The notes: generated from the sequence alone by a model not told the origin. A DNA stretch of 64,000 nt from Tissierellia bacterium (GCA_012728295.1 JAAYFJ010000010.1:1-64000); one strand, 5' to 3'. Shown: positions 46,153-55,379, counted from the stretch's first letter. Program-made: numbers and translations.

Positions 46153-48186
46153 TTATTTGTTGTTTAAATTGAAAATATCTCCAATAGTTGTATTGAAGCC
46201 ATCATCTGAAGAATATGAATCAACTATATCTTCTTTTGGTTCAGGTTTCTTTTCAACTTTAACTTTTTCTTTAGGCTCTTCCTTTTTTACTTCTTCTGTT
46301 AAAGCTCTAATAGATAAACTAATTTTTCTATCATCCATATTGATATCAGTGACTTTTACTTCAACTTCATCACCGATTGAGAAGCAATCAGAAGGTTTCT
46401 CAACATGATCTCTAGAGATTTGAGATACGTGTAGTAAACCATCTACTCCGCTATCTAATCTAACAAATGCGCCAAAGTCAAGTAAGTTAACTATTTTTCC
46501 TTTTACAACATCCCCTACTTTTACAGTGCGAGTAAAATGAGCCCAAGGTTCTTCAGTAGTTTGTTTTAATCCTAAAGCAATTCTATTTTTTTCTTCATCA
46601 ACACTAATGATGTAAACATCAACTTCGTCTCCAGGTGAAACCACTTCTTTTGGATGTTTAACTCTGTTCCAAGAAATCTCTGAAATATGAATTAATCCAT
46701 CTACGCCATTTAAGTCAACAAAAGCACCAAAGTTTGTAAGGCGTTGAACAATACCTTTCACAACTTCACCTTCTTTAAGGTTTGCATAAGCTTCTTTACG
46801 TTTTGACTCAATCTCTTTCATTTCTACAACTTTTCTACTTACAATTATTCTACGTTTTGATTTATCAAAATCAATGATTTTGACCATCATAGTCTGTCCT
46901 TTAAATTGATCTAAGTTTTTGACAAACTGTGCCGATACATGAGAGGCAGGCATGAAAGCGTTTAAGCTATCAACCGTACAAGTCAATCCACCCTTGACAA
47001 CGTTTTGAATTTGTACTTCAAACTCTTCTTCTTTTTCAAATCTCTCTGCCACTACGTCCCAATTCTTCATGCTTTCTACTCTTTTTGTAGAAAGAACTAC
47101 GTTACCATCGCCATCATCAATTTTAATAACAAAGACTTCAATTTCATCTCCGGGTTTAAAAAGATCAGCAGGTTTAACTGTTGGGTCACTTGACAGTTCG
47201 TCATGTGCAATGATTCCGTCGGATCTATAGTTAATATTAACCATAACCTCTGAATCAGTTACAAAAATAACCTCACCTTTTACAATATCACCTTTGTGAA
47301 TTCTCGTAAAAGAACTTTCAATAGCTTCCATCATCTCGTTGTTGTTAAGATTTTCCATTTGACTAATAGCCTCCTTTATAATCCAATCAGGCGTTGATGC
47401 GCCTGCGGTTATCCCTATTGTAGTAAACTTCTTCAATTTTTTATTATCAATGTCATTTATTGATTCGACATGAAATACGTTATTATTATATTCGCTAGCT
47501 ACTTTAGCCAGTTTTGATGTGTTAGAGCTGTGTAATCCGCCAATCACAACCATTGCATCAACATTACTTGCGACTTCTGCACATGCTGTTTGCCTCTGAT
47601 TTGTTGCTTGACAGATAGTATCTATAATTTCAGTATTTGGTTGACGCAATTTAATAATATTTGAAATCTTATGATAATAATTTGGTATATTTGTCGTTTG
47701 AGAAACTAATGTAACAGCATCTTGTAAAAAAATATCATTTGCTTCTTCTTCCGAATTTATTACACAGGTATTGTTTTGTCCTCTGCTTTTTATCCCAATA
47801 ATCTCTGGATGATTTTCATCACCTACTATTATTACTTGTCGACCTTTTTTAACAGCATCTTCTACAAATTCGTATACGCGACATACAAGTGGACAAGTAG
47901 TATCACAGATATTATTACCTTGAGATTCCAAAGTTCTCATTAAATTAACATCTATTCCATGTGCCCTTATTACAATGTTCTCATTACTAAGAGCAATAAT
48001 TGCGTCATTTTCATATACTGGAGTTAACCCTTTGTTCTTATATTCCTCAACTAGCCTTTTGTTGTGAACTAAGTCTCCTAAGCAAAACGACTCCCCGTGT
48101 TTCTTTAACCATAAATCTGTTAACTCAACAGCTCTTTTTACTCCAAAACAAAAACCAGCGTAATCAGCTAATCTTACATTATTCAA
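46153..48186 (-). CDS. ispH: fused IspH (HMBPP reductase) and ribosomal protein S1-like protein
   Basis: A two-part protein of 677 aa. Residues 1-280 are IspH, the 4Fe-4S enzyme that makes IPP and DMAPP in the MEP pathway; the three cluster cysteines are Cys13 (AGFCFGVKRAV), Cys98 (DTTCPLV) and Cys192 (DTICQAT). Residues about 295-640 hold four S1 RNA-binding repeats; repeats 3 and 4 carry the best motifs (GAFVDLNGVDGLIHISEIS and GAFVRLDSGVDGLLHVSQIS). A Lys/Glu-rich tail follows. The fusion is known in Clostridia. The start is TTG 48186, overlapping the plsC stop (TTGA), with no strong Shine-Dalgarno. Why the two functions are joined is unknown. Confidence 0.95.
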   Translation of the reverse strand: MNNVRLADYAGFCFGVKRAVELTDLWLKKHGESFCLGDLVHNKRLVEEYKNKGLTPVYENDAIIALSNENIVIRAHGIDVNLMRTLESQGNNICDTTCPLVCRVYEFVEDAVKKGRQVIIVGDENHPEIIGIKSRGQNNTCVINSEEEANDIFLQDAVTLVSQTTNIPNYYHKISNIIKLRQPNTEIIDTICQATNQRQTACAEVASNVDAMVVIGGLHSSNTSKLAKVASEYNNNVFHVESINDIDNKKLKKFTTIGITAGASTPDWIIKEAISQMENLNNNEMMEAIESSFTRIHKGDIVKGEVIFVTDSEVMVNINYRSDGIIAHDELSSDPTVKPADLFKPGDEIEVFVIKIDDGDGNVVLSTKRVESMKNWDVVAERFEKEEEFEVQIQNVVKGGLTCTVDSLNAFMPASHVSAQFVKNLDQFKGQTMMVKIIDFDKSKRRIIVSRKVVEMKEIESKRKEAYANLKEGEVVKGIVQRLTNFGAFVDLNGVDGLIHISEISWNRVKHPKEVVSPGDEVDVYIISVDEEKNRIALGLKQTTEEPWAHFTRTVKVGDVVKGKIVNLLDFGAFVRLDSGVDGLLHVSQISRDHVEKPSDCFSIGDEVEVKVTDINMDDRKISLSIRALTEEVKKEEPKEKVKVEKKPEPKEDIVDSYSSDDGFNTTIGDIFNLNNK

Positions 48187-48773
48187 ATCGAATCTTCACA
48201 TCCCATAGTATAAATTTTATTTAATATTTCTTTTGCGATTTTTTCGTAATCTTCGCTAGATAAACGTCCATTTCTGTCCTCTAAAGAATAAGGTTCTCCC
48301 CAATAAACATTAATTGTACTAAAAAGTTTAAAACTAGACCTAATTGCAGCTGGGCAAATAATAGCATTCGACTTCATTGCTAACAATGCAATTCCTGGTT
48401 TTGCTGCGTTAATGTCATCCCTCTTTAGTCTAGTTCCTTCTGGAAATATCCCTACTGTTGTACCATCTTTTAGCTCTTTTATTGCAATTCTTAAAGACTT
48501 CATATCACCAGCATGCCTGTCTACAGCAATAGCATGAACAGATGTTAACAATCTTTTTAATATGCTGTTTTTAAAAAGTTCAATTTTTGCTAGCCAATGA
48601 ATTGGTTCTTTTATGCAAATACTTAGAATGATTGGATCTGACCAGTGTCTATGGTTACAACAAATTAAATGACCTCTATTTTGTATGATTTCTGGTGGGA
48701 TACCATGAATTTGAATATTGTAGAAAATTGAGAAATATATTTTAAAAATGAATTTTACAGCATTATAAAGCAT
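48183..48773 (-). CDS. plsC: 1-acyl-glycerol-3-phosphate acyltransferase (PlsC-like)
   Basis: Membrane-associated acyltransferase forming phosphatidic acid from lysophosphatidate. The HX4D catalytic motif (NHRHWSD, about residue 40) and the FPEGTRLK glycerol-phosphate site (about 115) are present. At 196 aa it is a short member. It overlaps cmk by 11 bases and ispH by 3, in the cmk-plsC-ispH/S1 order familiar from Clostridia. An exact acyl-acceptor preference cannot be told. Confidence 0.92.
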   Translation of the reverse strand: MLYNAVKFIFKIYFSIFYNIQIHGIPPEIIQNRGHLICCNHRHWSDPIILSICIKEPIHWLAKIELFKNSILKRLLTSVHAIAVDRHAGDMKSLRIAIKELKDGTTVGIFPEGTRLKRDDINAAKPGIALLAMKSNAIICPAAIRSSFKLFSTINVYWGEPYSLEDRNGRLSSEDYEKIAKEILNKIYTMGCEDSI

Positions 48774-49419
48774 AATTTTTACTCGATATTCTTTCCATTA
48801 TTTGTCTTATTATATCGTCTATCGTTAACTTAGTTGTATCAATTTCTATCGCATCAGCAGCCTTAGTTAATGGAGAATCTTCGCGACTTGAATCTATATT
48901 ATCCCTGTGAATAATATTAGCTAATACATCCTCGTAAGACAGGTCTTCACCATTGTTTAACTCGAAAAATCTTCTTCTCGCTCTTTCTTCTACACTAGCA
49001 TTTAGGAATATTTTCAATTCTGCATCAGGAATAATTACAGTTCCAATATCTCTACCATCCATTATCACATTTTGTTTTTCAGCAATCAATCCCAATATAT
49101 TGTTAACTTTCTTTCTCACCACAGAAATTGCTGCAACTTCTGATACGAGTGAGTTGACAGAAGCGACTCTAATTTTAGCTGAGAAATCTACACCATTAAC
49201 ACTAATACTCGACGAGTCAAACTCAATATTTAAATTTTGTATAAAACTAGTAAGTTCAGCAATATTTTTATAATTAATTCTGTTATCGATTATCGCTCTA
49301 GTAATAGCTCTATATATTGAACCACTGTCTACATAATCAATATTCAGTCTATCAGCTAATCTAGATGCAATGGTACTCTTTCCCGAACCTGCAGGTCCAT
49401 CAATAGCAATTCTAAACAA
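48763..49419 (-). CDS. cmk: cytidylate kinase
   Basis: Phosphorylates CMP and dCMP. It has the P-loop GPAGSGKST near the N-terminus, the substrate-binding DSGSIYRA and the MDGRDIGTV motif. TTG 49419 is chosen: it gives MFRIAIDGPAG and 218 aa, the family's usual length, with GGGGTGA 4 bases upstream. A longer frame from 49461 would run into the upstream hairpin. First gene of the minus-strand operon that ends at 38018. Confidence 0.95.
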   Translation of the reverse strand: MFRIAIDGPAGSGKSTIASRLADRLNIDYVDSGSIYRAITRAIIDNRINYKNIAELTSFIQNLNIEFDSSSISVNGVDFSAKIRVASVNSLVSEVAAISVVRKKVNNILGLIAEKQNVIMDGRDIGTVIIPDAELKIFLNASVEERARRRFFELNNGEDLSYEDVLANIIHRDNIDSSREDSPLTKAADAIEIDTTKLTIDDIIRQIMERISSKNYAL

Positions 49420-49439
49420 AACATCACCCCATAAAATAT

Positions 49440-49459
49440 GAACCACCATTTGGTGGTTC
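49440..49459 (-). repeat. hairpin in the cmk leader
   Basis: GAACCACC and GGTGGTTC form a perfect 8-bp stem with a 4-base loop, about 20 bases before the cmk start. On the minus strand it is followed by ATATTTTAT, a poor T-run. It may be a leader regulatory hairpin or a weak terminator. The rest of the 285-base gap (49420-49704) holds the promoter at 49574-49602 and otherwise only AT-rich sequence. Confidence 0.5.
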
Positions 49460-49573
49460 AATCAAAATGCTATAAGTTTATATCATTTAGAAAAGTAACT
49501 GACTTCTGCTTACCATGCCAACGAAAAAACTTTCAACAAACTGATTGTTATACCACAACAATATACATTGCTA

Positions 49574-49602
49574 ATTATACATCAGAACTATGAATATCTC
49601 AA
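49574..49602 (-). promoter_or_regulatory. promoter of the cmk operon
   Basis: Read on the minus strand: TTGAGA (49602-49597), a 17-base spacer, then a perfect TATAAT (49579-49574). Transcription would start near 49567, leaving a leader of about 148 bases before cmk that contains the hairpin at 49440-49459. Confidence 0.75.
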
Positions 49603-49704
49603 GCTTTTTATGGTAAATATGCAATAAAAATTATATCTTTAAATTGCAATATTAAATTGAACTAGTTTTCTATATTGATTATTTAATATTTTATTTTTTA
49701 ATAC

Positions 49705-50928
49705 TTATTCTCTTTTAGCAGCTGATAGTCCTGCTACATAGCCTGTTGAGAAAGCAATTTGTAAATTATAACCACCTGTGTCTCCATGCAAGTCAATTAT
49801 TTCGCCCGCAAAAAACATTCCTGGATAAATATTCGATTCCATTGTTTTAGGGTTAATCTCCTTAGTAGAAATACCGCCTGCTGTAATAATTGCCTCGTCA
49901 ATTGGTCGTAACATCTTAAACTTAAGTGAAAAGTTTTTATACTGTATAATTAATTTTTTGCGCATTTCCTTTGTGACTTGATTACATTTTATCCTTTCAT
50001 GAATACTTACATTGTCTAAAAATGGCTTAACTAAAGCTTTAGGCATAGTAGTTTTAATTATAGAAAAAATTTCCTTGTTGGGATAAATACAGAATTCTTT
50101 AAGTAGACGATCATCCAAGTCTTTTTCTGTCATTCCTGGTTTTAAATCAATATAAAGGTCAATTTTATCACGATCATTTTCAAGAACATTAGAGGCACTC
50201 AATACCAATGGACCAGAAATACCATTGCGTGTGAATAACAATTCTCCAATCTCATCAAACGTTTTCTTGTCATTTATATACATGCTTAATTTGACGTTTT
50301 TTAAAGTTAAACCTGAAAGTTCTGAATTGGGATTAATAAGTTCCATTCCACTTAAACCTGCTCTTAAATTAGAACTTTTGATTCCTAGATTTTTTGCCCA
50401 CTTAATGCCATCTCCATCGCTACCGGTCATTGGATATGATACCCCACCAGTTGCAACTATAATTTCACTAGCAAAAACTTCTCCTTTATCAGTGCTTATC
50501 ATGAATTGATCTTTTGTTGGTCTGATGTCTTTCACTTTATTATTCAATCTTATTTCAACATTTAATTGACCTAATCTATTATTGAAAGCTTTAATAATAT
50601 CACTGGATTTACCAGACTTAGGGAATACCCTATCTCCTCTCTCAACAACCAACGGAATTTTTAGATCCTCTAGCATCCTTATTAAATCCTTATTATCAAA
50701 GCTTTTAAAAGCTGAGAATAGAAACTGCTTGTTTCCATAAATATGCTTAAAAAAATCGTCTATTGGCTTGTTATTTGTAACGTTACACCTACCTTTTCCA
50801 GTGAGGTATATTTTTTTTCCAATTTTTTCATTTTTTTCCAATAATACTACTTTTGCGCCATTTTCTGCAGCTGATATAGCTGCCATTATACCCGAGGCTC
50901 CCCCACCTATTACAGCAACGGTTTTCAT
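49705..50928 (-). CDS. NAD(P)/FAD-dependent oxidoreductase, HI0933/YhiN (BaiN-like) family
   Basis: Flavoprotein of 407 aa. The N-terminus has the dinucleotide-binding GGGASGIMAA (about 8-17), followed by the family signature GKKIYLTGKGRCNVTN. A second flavin motif (ATGGVSYPMTGSDGDG) and the C-terminal GEIIDLHGDTGGYNLQIA are intact. The physiological substrate of the family is poorly known; some members reduce steroid intermediates, which need not apply here. An AGGTGAG site precedes the ATG. It is the last gene of the long run that starts at recA; no terminator is visible after it. Confidence 0.9.
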   Translation of the reverse strand: MKTVAVIGGGASGIMAAISAAENGAKVVLLEKNEKIGKKIYLTGKGRCNVTNNKPIDDFFKHIYGNKQFLFSAFKSFDNKDLIRMLEDLKIPLVVERGDRVFPKSGKSSDIIKAFNNRLGQLNVEIRLNNKVKDIRPTKDQFMISTDKGEVFASEIIVATGGVSYPMTGSDGDGIKWAKNLGIKSSNLRAGLSGMELINPNSELSGLTLKNVKLSMYINDKKTFDEIGELLFTRNGISGPLVLSASNVLENDRDKIDLYIDLKPGMTEKDLDDRLLKEFCIYPNKEIFSIIKTTMPKALVKPFLDNVSIHERIKCNQVTKEMRKKLIIQYKNFSLKFKMLRPIDEAIITAGGISTKEINPKTMESNIYPGMFFAGEIIDLHGDTGGYNLQIAFSTGYVAGLSAAKRE

Positions 50929-50932
50929 ATGC

Positions 50933-51505
50933 TCACCTCTTCTTTTGAATAATAATAAGTTGCGGAGGATTGTTTTTATGATTCAGGAACTTAATATGTG
51001 AAATATTAAATTCTTTTTGCTCTATATCTATAGCCCAAGATAATATGTCATTTAGTTCTTTCTCACCTTCATAATGGCCTGGATAAATAGCAACAGAAAT
51101 TATTCCTCCATTTTTAAGTAATTTCAAACACTTGTTTAATGCAACAATAGTTGTTTCGGACTTTGTAGTAACTGTTTTGTCTGCACTTGGCAAATATCCT
51201 AGGTTAAATATTATGAAACTCACCTTTGATGTAACATACTTTTCAACATTTTCATGACCACATAAATGCAAAGAAAAAGTAGGCCCATTTTCAATTAATT
51301 TAAGTTTTTTTCTAGTAGTATCAATAGCTTTTTCTTGAATGTCAAATCCGAAAATATGACCTTCCTTGCCGATTATTTTAGCTATTTTATAAGTGTCATT
51401 TCCATTTCCTACTGTTGCATCAATAATTTTATCTCCCGGTCTAAGCGTTGACAAAAACAAGGCATCAATATATTGATGCACGTTATCGTAGCTATAACTA
51501 TTCAT
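50933..51505 (-). CDS. mnmM: tRNA mnm5s2U methyltransferase MnmM (YtqB family)
   Basis: Small SAM-dependent methyltransferase (PF06962), 190 aa. The SAM-binding loop DATVGNGNDT and the downstream FNLGYLPSADK block are characteristic of YtqB, which in B. subtilis completes mnm5s2U34 of tRNA. ATG 51505 is chosen because AGAGG lies 5 bases upstream; ATG 51520 has no such site. It overlaps the pseudouridine synthase gene, so two RNA-modification genes are coupled. Confidence 0.88.
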   Translation of the reverse strand: MNSYSYDNVHQYIDALFLSTLRPGDKIIDATVGNGNDTYKIAKIIGKEGHIFGFDIQEKAIDTTRKKLKLIENGPTFSLHLCGHENVEKYVTSKVSFIIFNLGYLPSADKTVTTKSETTIVALNKCLKLLKNGGIISVAIYPGHYEGEKELNDILSWAIDIEQKEFNISHIKFLNHKNNPPQLIIIQKKR

Positions 51506-52217
51506 CTTTTCCTCTATCATCTTTAATATTAATTATTTGAGATTTTGAAATAACTCGCATTTCTCCCTCTGGTAGCTCTCCCAATGAAACGTTCCCCACA
51601 CTTTCTCTATGCAGACTAATAACCGGATGTTTAACGGAATCAAGCATACGTCTAATTTGCCTGTTTTTACCCTCAGAAATTTCCATTTTGAAGGATGTGC
51701 TATCCTTATAGTAAATAACGTCAAATAATATTGATGGTTTTGTAATATAGCCTCCTATGTCTACACCATTACTTAGCGCTATTATATCTTGTTTACTAAG
51801 TCTGCCCGATGCAGTAACGTGGTATATCTTTTTCAACTCATATTTAGGGTGAGTCAACTTATTTCCTAAATAACCATCATTGGTCAATATTAACAAACCT
51901 GATGTATCCTTATCTAGCCTCCCTACAGGGAAAACTCGGTGGGGTAATTTTTCAATATAATGTCCTATGTGAATATCAGCATACTTATCCTTTAAAGTCG
52001 TTACGACTCCGACTGGTTTATTAAAAGCATAATATACATATTTCTCAGGCAAACTAACTGTTTCACCATTAACAATAACCGTGTCTTCTTTATTTACGCA
52101 ATAGCTAAAATCTTTGACAACAGTTCCATTTATTTTTACCATTCCAGATGATATTATTTTATCAGCATTTCTTCTAGAGCAAAGACCACAGGCGGCTAGA
52201 TATCGATTAATCCTCAC
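51498..52217 (-). CDS. rluB: RsuA/RluB-family pseudouridine synthase
   Basis: Isomerises uridine in rRNA. An N-terminal S4 RNA-binding domain (RINRYLAACGLCSRRNADKI) precedes the catalytic domain with the key Asp in GRLDKDTSGLLILTNDG. EGKNRQIRRM follows. GTG 52217 (239 aa) is chosen because GGTGA lies 5 bases upstream. In this position next to scpAB the gene is usually rluB, acting on 23S rRNA helix 89; the exact target is inferred. It overlaps scpB by 11 bases. Confidence 0.92.
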   Translation of the reverse strand: MRINRYLAACGLCSRRNADKIISSGMVKINGTVVKDFSYCVNKEDTVIVNGETVSLPEKYVYYAFNKPVGVVTTLKDKYADIHIGHYIEKLPHRVFPVGRLDKDTSGLLILTNDGYLGNKLTHPKYELKKIYHVTASGRLSKQDIIALSNGVDIGGYITKPSILFDVIYYKDSTSFKMEISEGKNRQIRRMLDSVKHPVISLHRESVGNVSLGELPEGEMRVISKSQIINIKDDRGKDE

Positions 52218-52758
52218 TTTTATCACCACTTATACTATTAGAAGCCTGGTTATTAACTTCTAAGATAAACTCATCAATAGATCTGAATCCAAAGTACTTT
52301 AAAAAATCATCTGTAGTTGCATACCTATTTGGCCTTCCAATAGTTTCTAATCTATCAAATACTTTAACTAAACCCATATCAATAAGTTTTGAAATTGAAG
52401 AATCAGATTTCACTCCTCTAATTCTTTCTATTTCAGCTTTCAAAGCAGGTTGATGTATTGCTATTATTATTAATGTTTCAATCATTGCTTGAGAAATACC
52501 TTTTTCACTAATTGGGTTTAGCTTTTCTCTTATTTTTTTCCCGTGTATTAATTTAGTAGATAATTGAACGCAGTCACCAAATCTTTTAAGTTCTATTCCT
52601 CTGCTGGGATCACTTAAAGATCTTTCCAATTGATTCAGAATTACCTTCGTATCAGACATATTAAGATCAAGAAATTTACCTATCTCCTTTATAGAAATTG
52701 GTTCTGACCAAATAAACAGTAAAGCTTCTAATTCTCCAATTTTTTCGTTATAATTCAT
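52207..52758 (-). CDS. scpB: segregation and condensation protein B
   Basis: Winged-helix subunit of the SMC-ScpAB condensin complex that organises the nucleoid. The 183-aa length and the LEALLFIWSEPISIKEIGKFL and TIGRPNRYATTDDFLKYFG motifs identify it. GGAGA precedes the ATG. It is 3 bases from scpA. The smc gene is not in this window. Confidence 0.94.
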   Translation of the reverse strand: MNYNEKIGELEALLFIWSEPISIKEIGKFLDLNMSDTKVILNQLERSLSDPSRGIELKRFGDCVQLSTKLIHGKKIREKLNPISEKGISQAMIETLIIIAIHQPALKAEIERIRGVKSDSSISKLIDMGLVKVFDRLETIGRPNRYATTDDFLKYFGFRSIDEFILEVNNQASNSISGDKSED

Positions 52759-52761
52759 TTG

Positions 52762-53475
52762 TTATCTCCTGGTTAATATAATATCATTTTCGCTGCTGTC
52801 TATATAAACGCTTAAAAATAACTGTCTACCTAACTCCAGTATTGCTAGAAAAAATGATATTGCAATAGCCTTATCCCATTCTTTGCCAATTAATACACTA
52901 AATTTTATGCTCTTCTTGTCGGACAAGCTTTTCCTTATTGTCTCTGAGCAGTGATCTATAGATAAAAAAGACTCTTCAGATTTTCTAATTATATGATTAT
53001 TCTTAACCGTATTAGAAGGCATGTTAGCTAAATATCTATATGCTTTAATTAGCTCTTTTAGCTCTATATCTGACCAATTAATTTCGATGGAGTCTTCAAA
53101 GTCCTCTCTTACTTTTGTTAAATGATTTTTTTGAGTCTCAAACCTGCTAACCATATTATCTGATAGTGAATTTATCAATTCATACTCTAAAATTGCTTTT
53201 ACTAAATCATCCCTTGGATCAATCTCATCTAAAGAATCTAACTTTGGTAACAGCATACTAGCTTTTATAGTTAATAAACTTGTTGCCATTATTAAAAATT
53301 CACTGGCTATATTTAAATTAATAGTTTTGGAATGCTCTATATACTTTAGAAAATCGTCAGCTATTATTCCTATTGGAATATCAAAAATATCCACTTCTCT
53401 TTTTTTTATTAAATGCACCAATAAATCCATTGGCCCATGATATTCTGTAATGTCAACTTCATAATTCATTTTCAT
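52762..53475 (-). CDS. scpA: segregation and condensation protein A
   Basis: Kleisin subunit that bridges the SMC heads. The N-terminal HGPMDLLVHLIKKREVDIFD is the family hallmark, followed by ASEFLIMATSLLTIKASMLL. The C-terminal winged helix (about 165-235) has the usual FLAILELGRQ. At 237 aa it is normal. A weak AGGGA site lies about 10 bases before ATG 53475. The stop of the site-2 protease is 1 base upstream. Confidence 0.93.
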   Translation of the reverse strand: MKMNYEVDITEYHGPMDLLVHLIKKREVDIFDIPIGIIADDFLKYIEHSKTINLNIASEFLIMATSLLTIKASMLLPKLDSLDEIDPRDDLVKAILEYELINSLSDNMVSRFETQKNHLTKVREDFEDSIEINWSDIELKELIKAYRYLANMPSNTVKNNHIIRKSEESFLSIDHCSETIRKSLSDKKSIKFSVLIGKEWDKAIAISFFLAILELGRQLFLSVYIDSSENDIILTRR

Positions 53476-53476
53476 A

Positions 53477-54064
53477 TCAAAATATCCCTGAAAGAAAATT
53501 AATATAGCCGTTCATCAGTGGCCATACAACTTTTTGAGCACCACCTGAAAAAACAAAAGCAATTAATACCAAATAAAACCATCGTTCATTAGAATATATC
53601 CATCTTTGATAGTTCATTGGTAATAGACTAATAATTACCTTGGAGCCATCCAATGGAGGCAAAGGTATTAAATTGAATATACCAAGCATTACATTATATG
53701 AAATAATATACGAAAATAATTCTAAGCCGTTAGAACCTAATGGCAATTTGTAAAATCCTACTATAAAAAAGGCCCCAAGGATTAGATTAGTAACTGATCC
53801 TGCTAGTGCTACTAATATCATATCTCTTCTAGGTTTGTTAAAGTAATTAGGAGTTATTGGTACACTTTTAGCCCAACCAATTCTAAAAACAAGCATAAAT
53901 ATTAAACCCATTGGATCTATATGTTTAAGTGGATTTAAAGAAAGTCTACCAGAATCCTTTGCAGTATTGTCCCCTAATAAATATGCCACATATCCATGGG
54001 CGAATTCATGACATACTAGTGCCACAACAATTGCTATAAGAGAAAGTATCTTACCTCTAATCAT
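53477..54064 (-). CDS. site-2 protease family (M50) membrane metalloprotease
   Basis: Polytopic zinc protease of 195 aa with about five hydrophobic segments. The zinc site is HEFAHG in an early helix (about 26-31) and the third ligand is in NLIPLPPLDGSKV. It is the short, PDZ-less YwhC type whose substrate is unknown. ATG 54064 overlaps the pyn stop by 8 bases; only a weak GAG lies upstream. The position next to scpAB is common in Firmicutes. Confidence 0.9.
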   Translation of the reverse strand: MIRGKILSLIAIVVALVCHEFAHGYVAYLLGDNTAKDSGRLSLNPLKHIDPMGLIFMLVFRIGWAKSVPITPNYFNKPRRDMILVALAGSVTNLILGAFFIVGFYKLPLGSNGLELFSYIISYNVMLGIFNLIPLPPLDGSKVIISLLPMNYQRWIYSNERWFYLVLIAFVFSGGAQKVVWPLMNGYINFLSGIF

Positions 54065-55379
54065 GGCTTTTCTCGTCTGAAATAATATCAATTATTAATG
54101 AGCGTTTATCAAATTTGTTTGAATCAATGCTAATTGCTGATAAAAACAACTTCTTCCCTTCAGAAATTTTATTTTCGTCATCTGAATACAAAGTAGCCAA
54201 TAAATCACCTTCATTAATATAGTCTCCAACTCTTTTGTATATTATTATTCCTGCCCCAAGATCGATATTATCTTCTTTCTTTAAACGGCCAGCTCCTAAA
54301 GAAAAGGCAGCTTGCCCAATTAACAATGCGTTATTCTGGGACAAATAACCAGATTTATTCGCATATACTTCGCATTTTATTTTGCTTAATTCCAATTTAG
54401 ATAAATTATCTATAATGGAATCATCACCACCTTGATATCTAATAAACTCTCTAAACTTTTTCAATGCTTTACCATTGTCTAAGTTAGTTTTAGCTAATAG
54501 ATAAGCTTCTTTATAAGACATTTCTGGCTTTGCTATTTCTACAGTTTTAGCAGCAAAAAATAAGCACAGTTCCCTTAATGCTTCATTTCCCTCTCCATTT
54601 AATATATCAATAGCCTCGATTACTTCTAAAGAGTTGCCAATGCTCATTCCCAAAGGTTGTTCCATATCGGTGAGTATAGCAATAGTCTTTATTCCTGAAG
54701 CTTTCCCTATATCTACCATAGTTTTGCCAAGTTCCTGTGCCTCTTTTAAAGTTTTCATAAAAGCACCATTACCTACTTTTATGTCTAATAATATTGCATC
54801 ACTACCCATGGCAATTTTTTTACCCATAATTGAAGCAGCTATTAAAGGCATGCTATTTACAGTTGCCGTAACATCCCTTAAGGAATATAGCAGTTTATCA
54901 GCTGGTGCAATTTCACCAGTTTGCCCACAAATCACAATTCCTATATCTTTTGCTTGTTTAATTATTTCATTTGATGTTAAATCTAATCTTAATCCTTTTA
55001 TTGAGGATAGCTTATCTAGAGTCCCACCTGTGTGTCCTAATCCTCTGCCAGACATTTTTACAAAAGGAACATTACATGATGCAACTATTGGTCCTAAAAC
55101 CAAAGTTACAGCATCACCAACTCCTCCTGTAGAATGTTTGTCAACTTTTATTCCTTCAACACTACTTAAATCTATTGTATCTCCTGAGTTGATGATAGCG
55201 TTTGTTAACGCATGTGTTTCCTTGATATCAAGTCCATTGATATAACTAGCCATTAGCCAAGCAGAAACTTGATAATCAGGTATTTCACCATTTACATAAC
55301 CTTCAATAAACCATTCAATTTCTGTATTTGAAATATTTTCTCCATCTCTCTTTTTTTTAATAATATCAATTGGATTCAT
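54057..55379 (-). CDS. pdp: pyrimidine-nucleoside phosphorylase
   Basis: Splits uridine, thymidine and deoxyuridine with phosphate for salvage. The thymidine-phosphorylase signature (SGRGLGHTGGTLDKLSSI) and the KHSTGGVGD phosphate loop are present, and the 440-aa length is typical of the Bacillus enzyme. It overlaps punA by 14 bases, giving a pyrimidine plus purine salvage pair. AAGGAAG precedes the ATG. Confidence 0.95.
   Translation of the reverse strand: MNPIDIIKKKRDGENISNTEIEWFIEGYVNGEIPDYQVSAWLMASYINGLDIKETHALTNAIINSGDTIDLSSVEGIKVDKHSTGGVGDAVTLVLGPIVASCNVPFVKMSGRGLGHTGGTLDKLSSIKGLRLDLTSNEIIKQAKDIGIVICGQTGEIAPADKLLYSLRDVTATVNSMPLIAASIMGKKIAMGSDAILLDIKVGNGAFMKTLKEAQELGKTMVDIGKASGIKTIAILTDMEQPLGMSIGNSLEVIEAIDILNGEGNEALRELCLFFAAKTVEIAKPEMSYKEAYLLAKTNLDNGKALKKFREFIRYQGGDDSIIDNLSKLELSKIKCEVYANKSGYLSQNNALLIGQAAFSLGAGRLKKEDNIDLGAGIIIYKRVGDYINEGDLLATLYSDDENKISEGKKLFLSAISIDSNKFDKRSLIIDIISDEKSHD

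Noticed and set aside
54634..55245. 203-codon open frame on the plus strand
   Set aside because: It lies wholly antisense to the pyrimidine-nucleoside phosphorylase gene, whose motifs are intact; the plus-strand product has no recognisable domain and no ribosome site.
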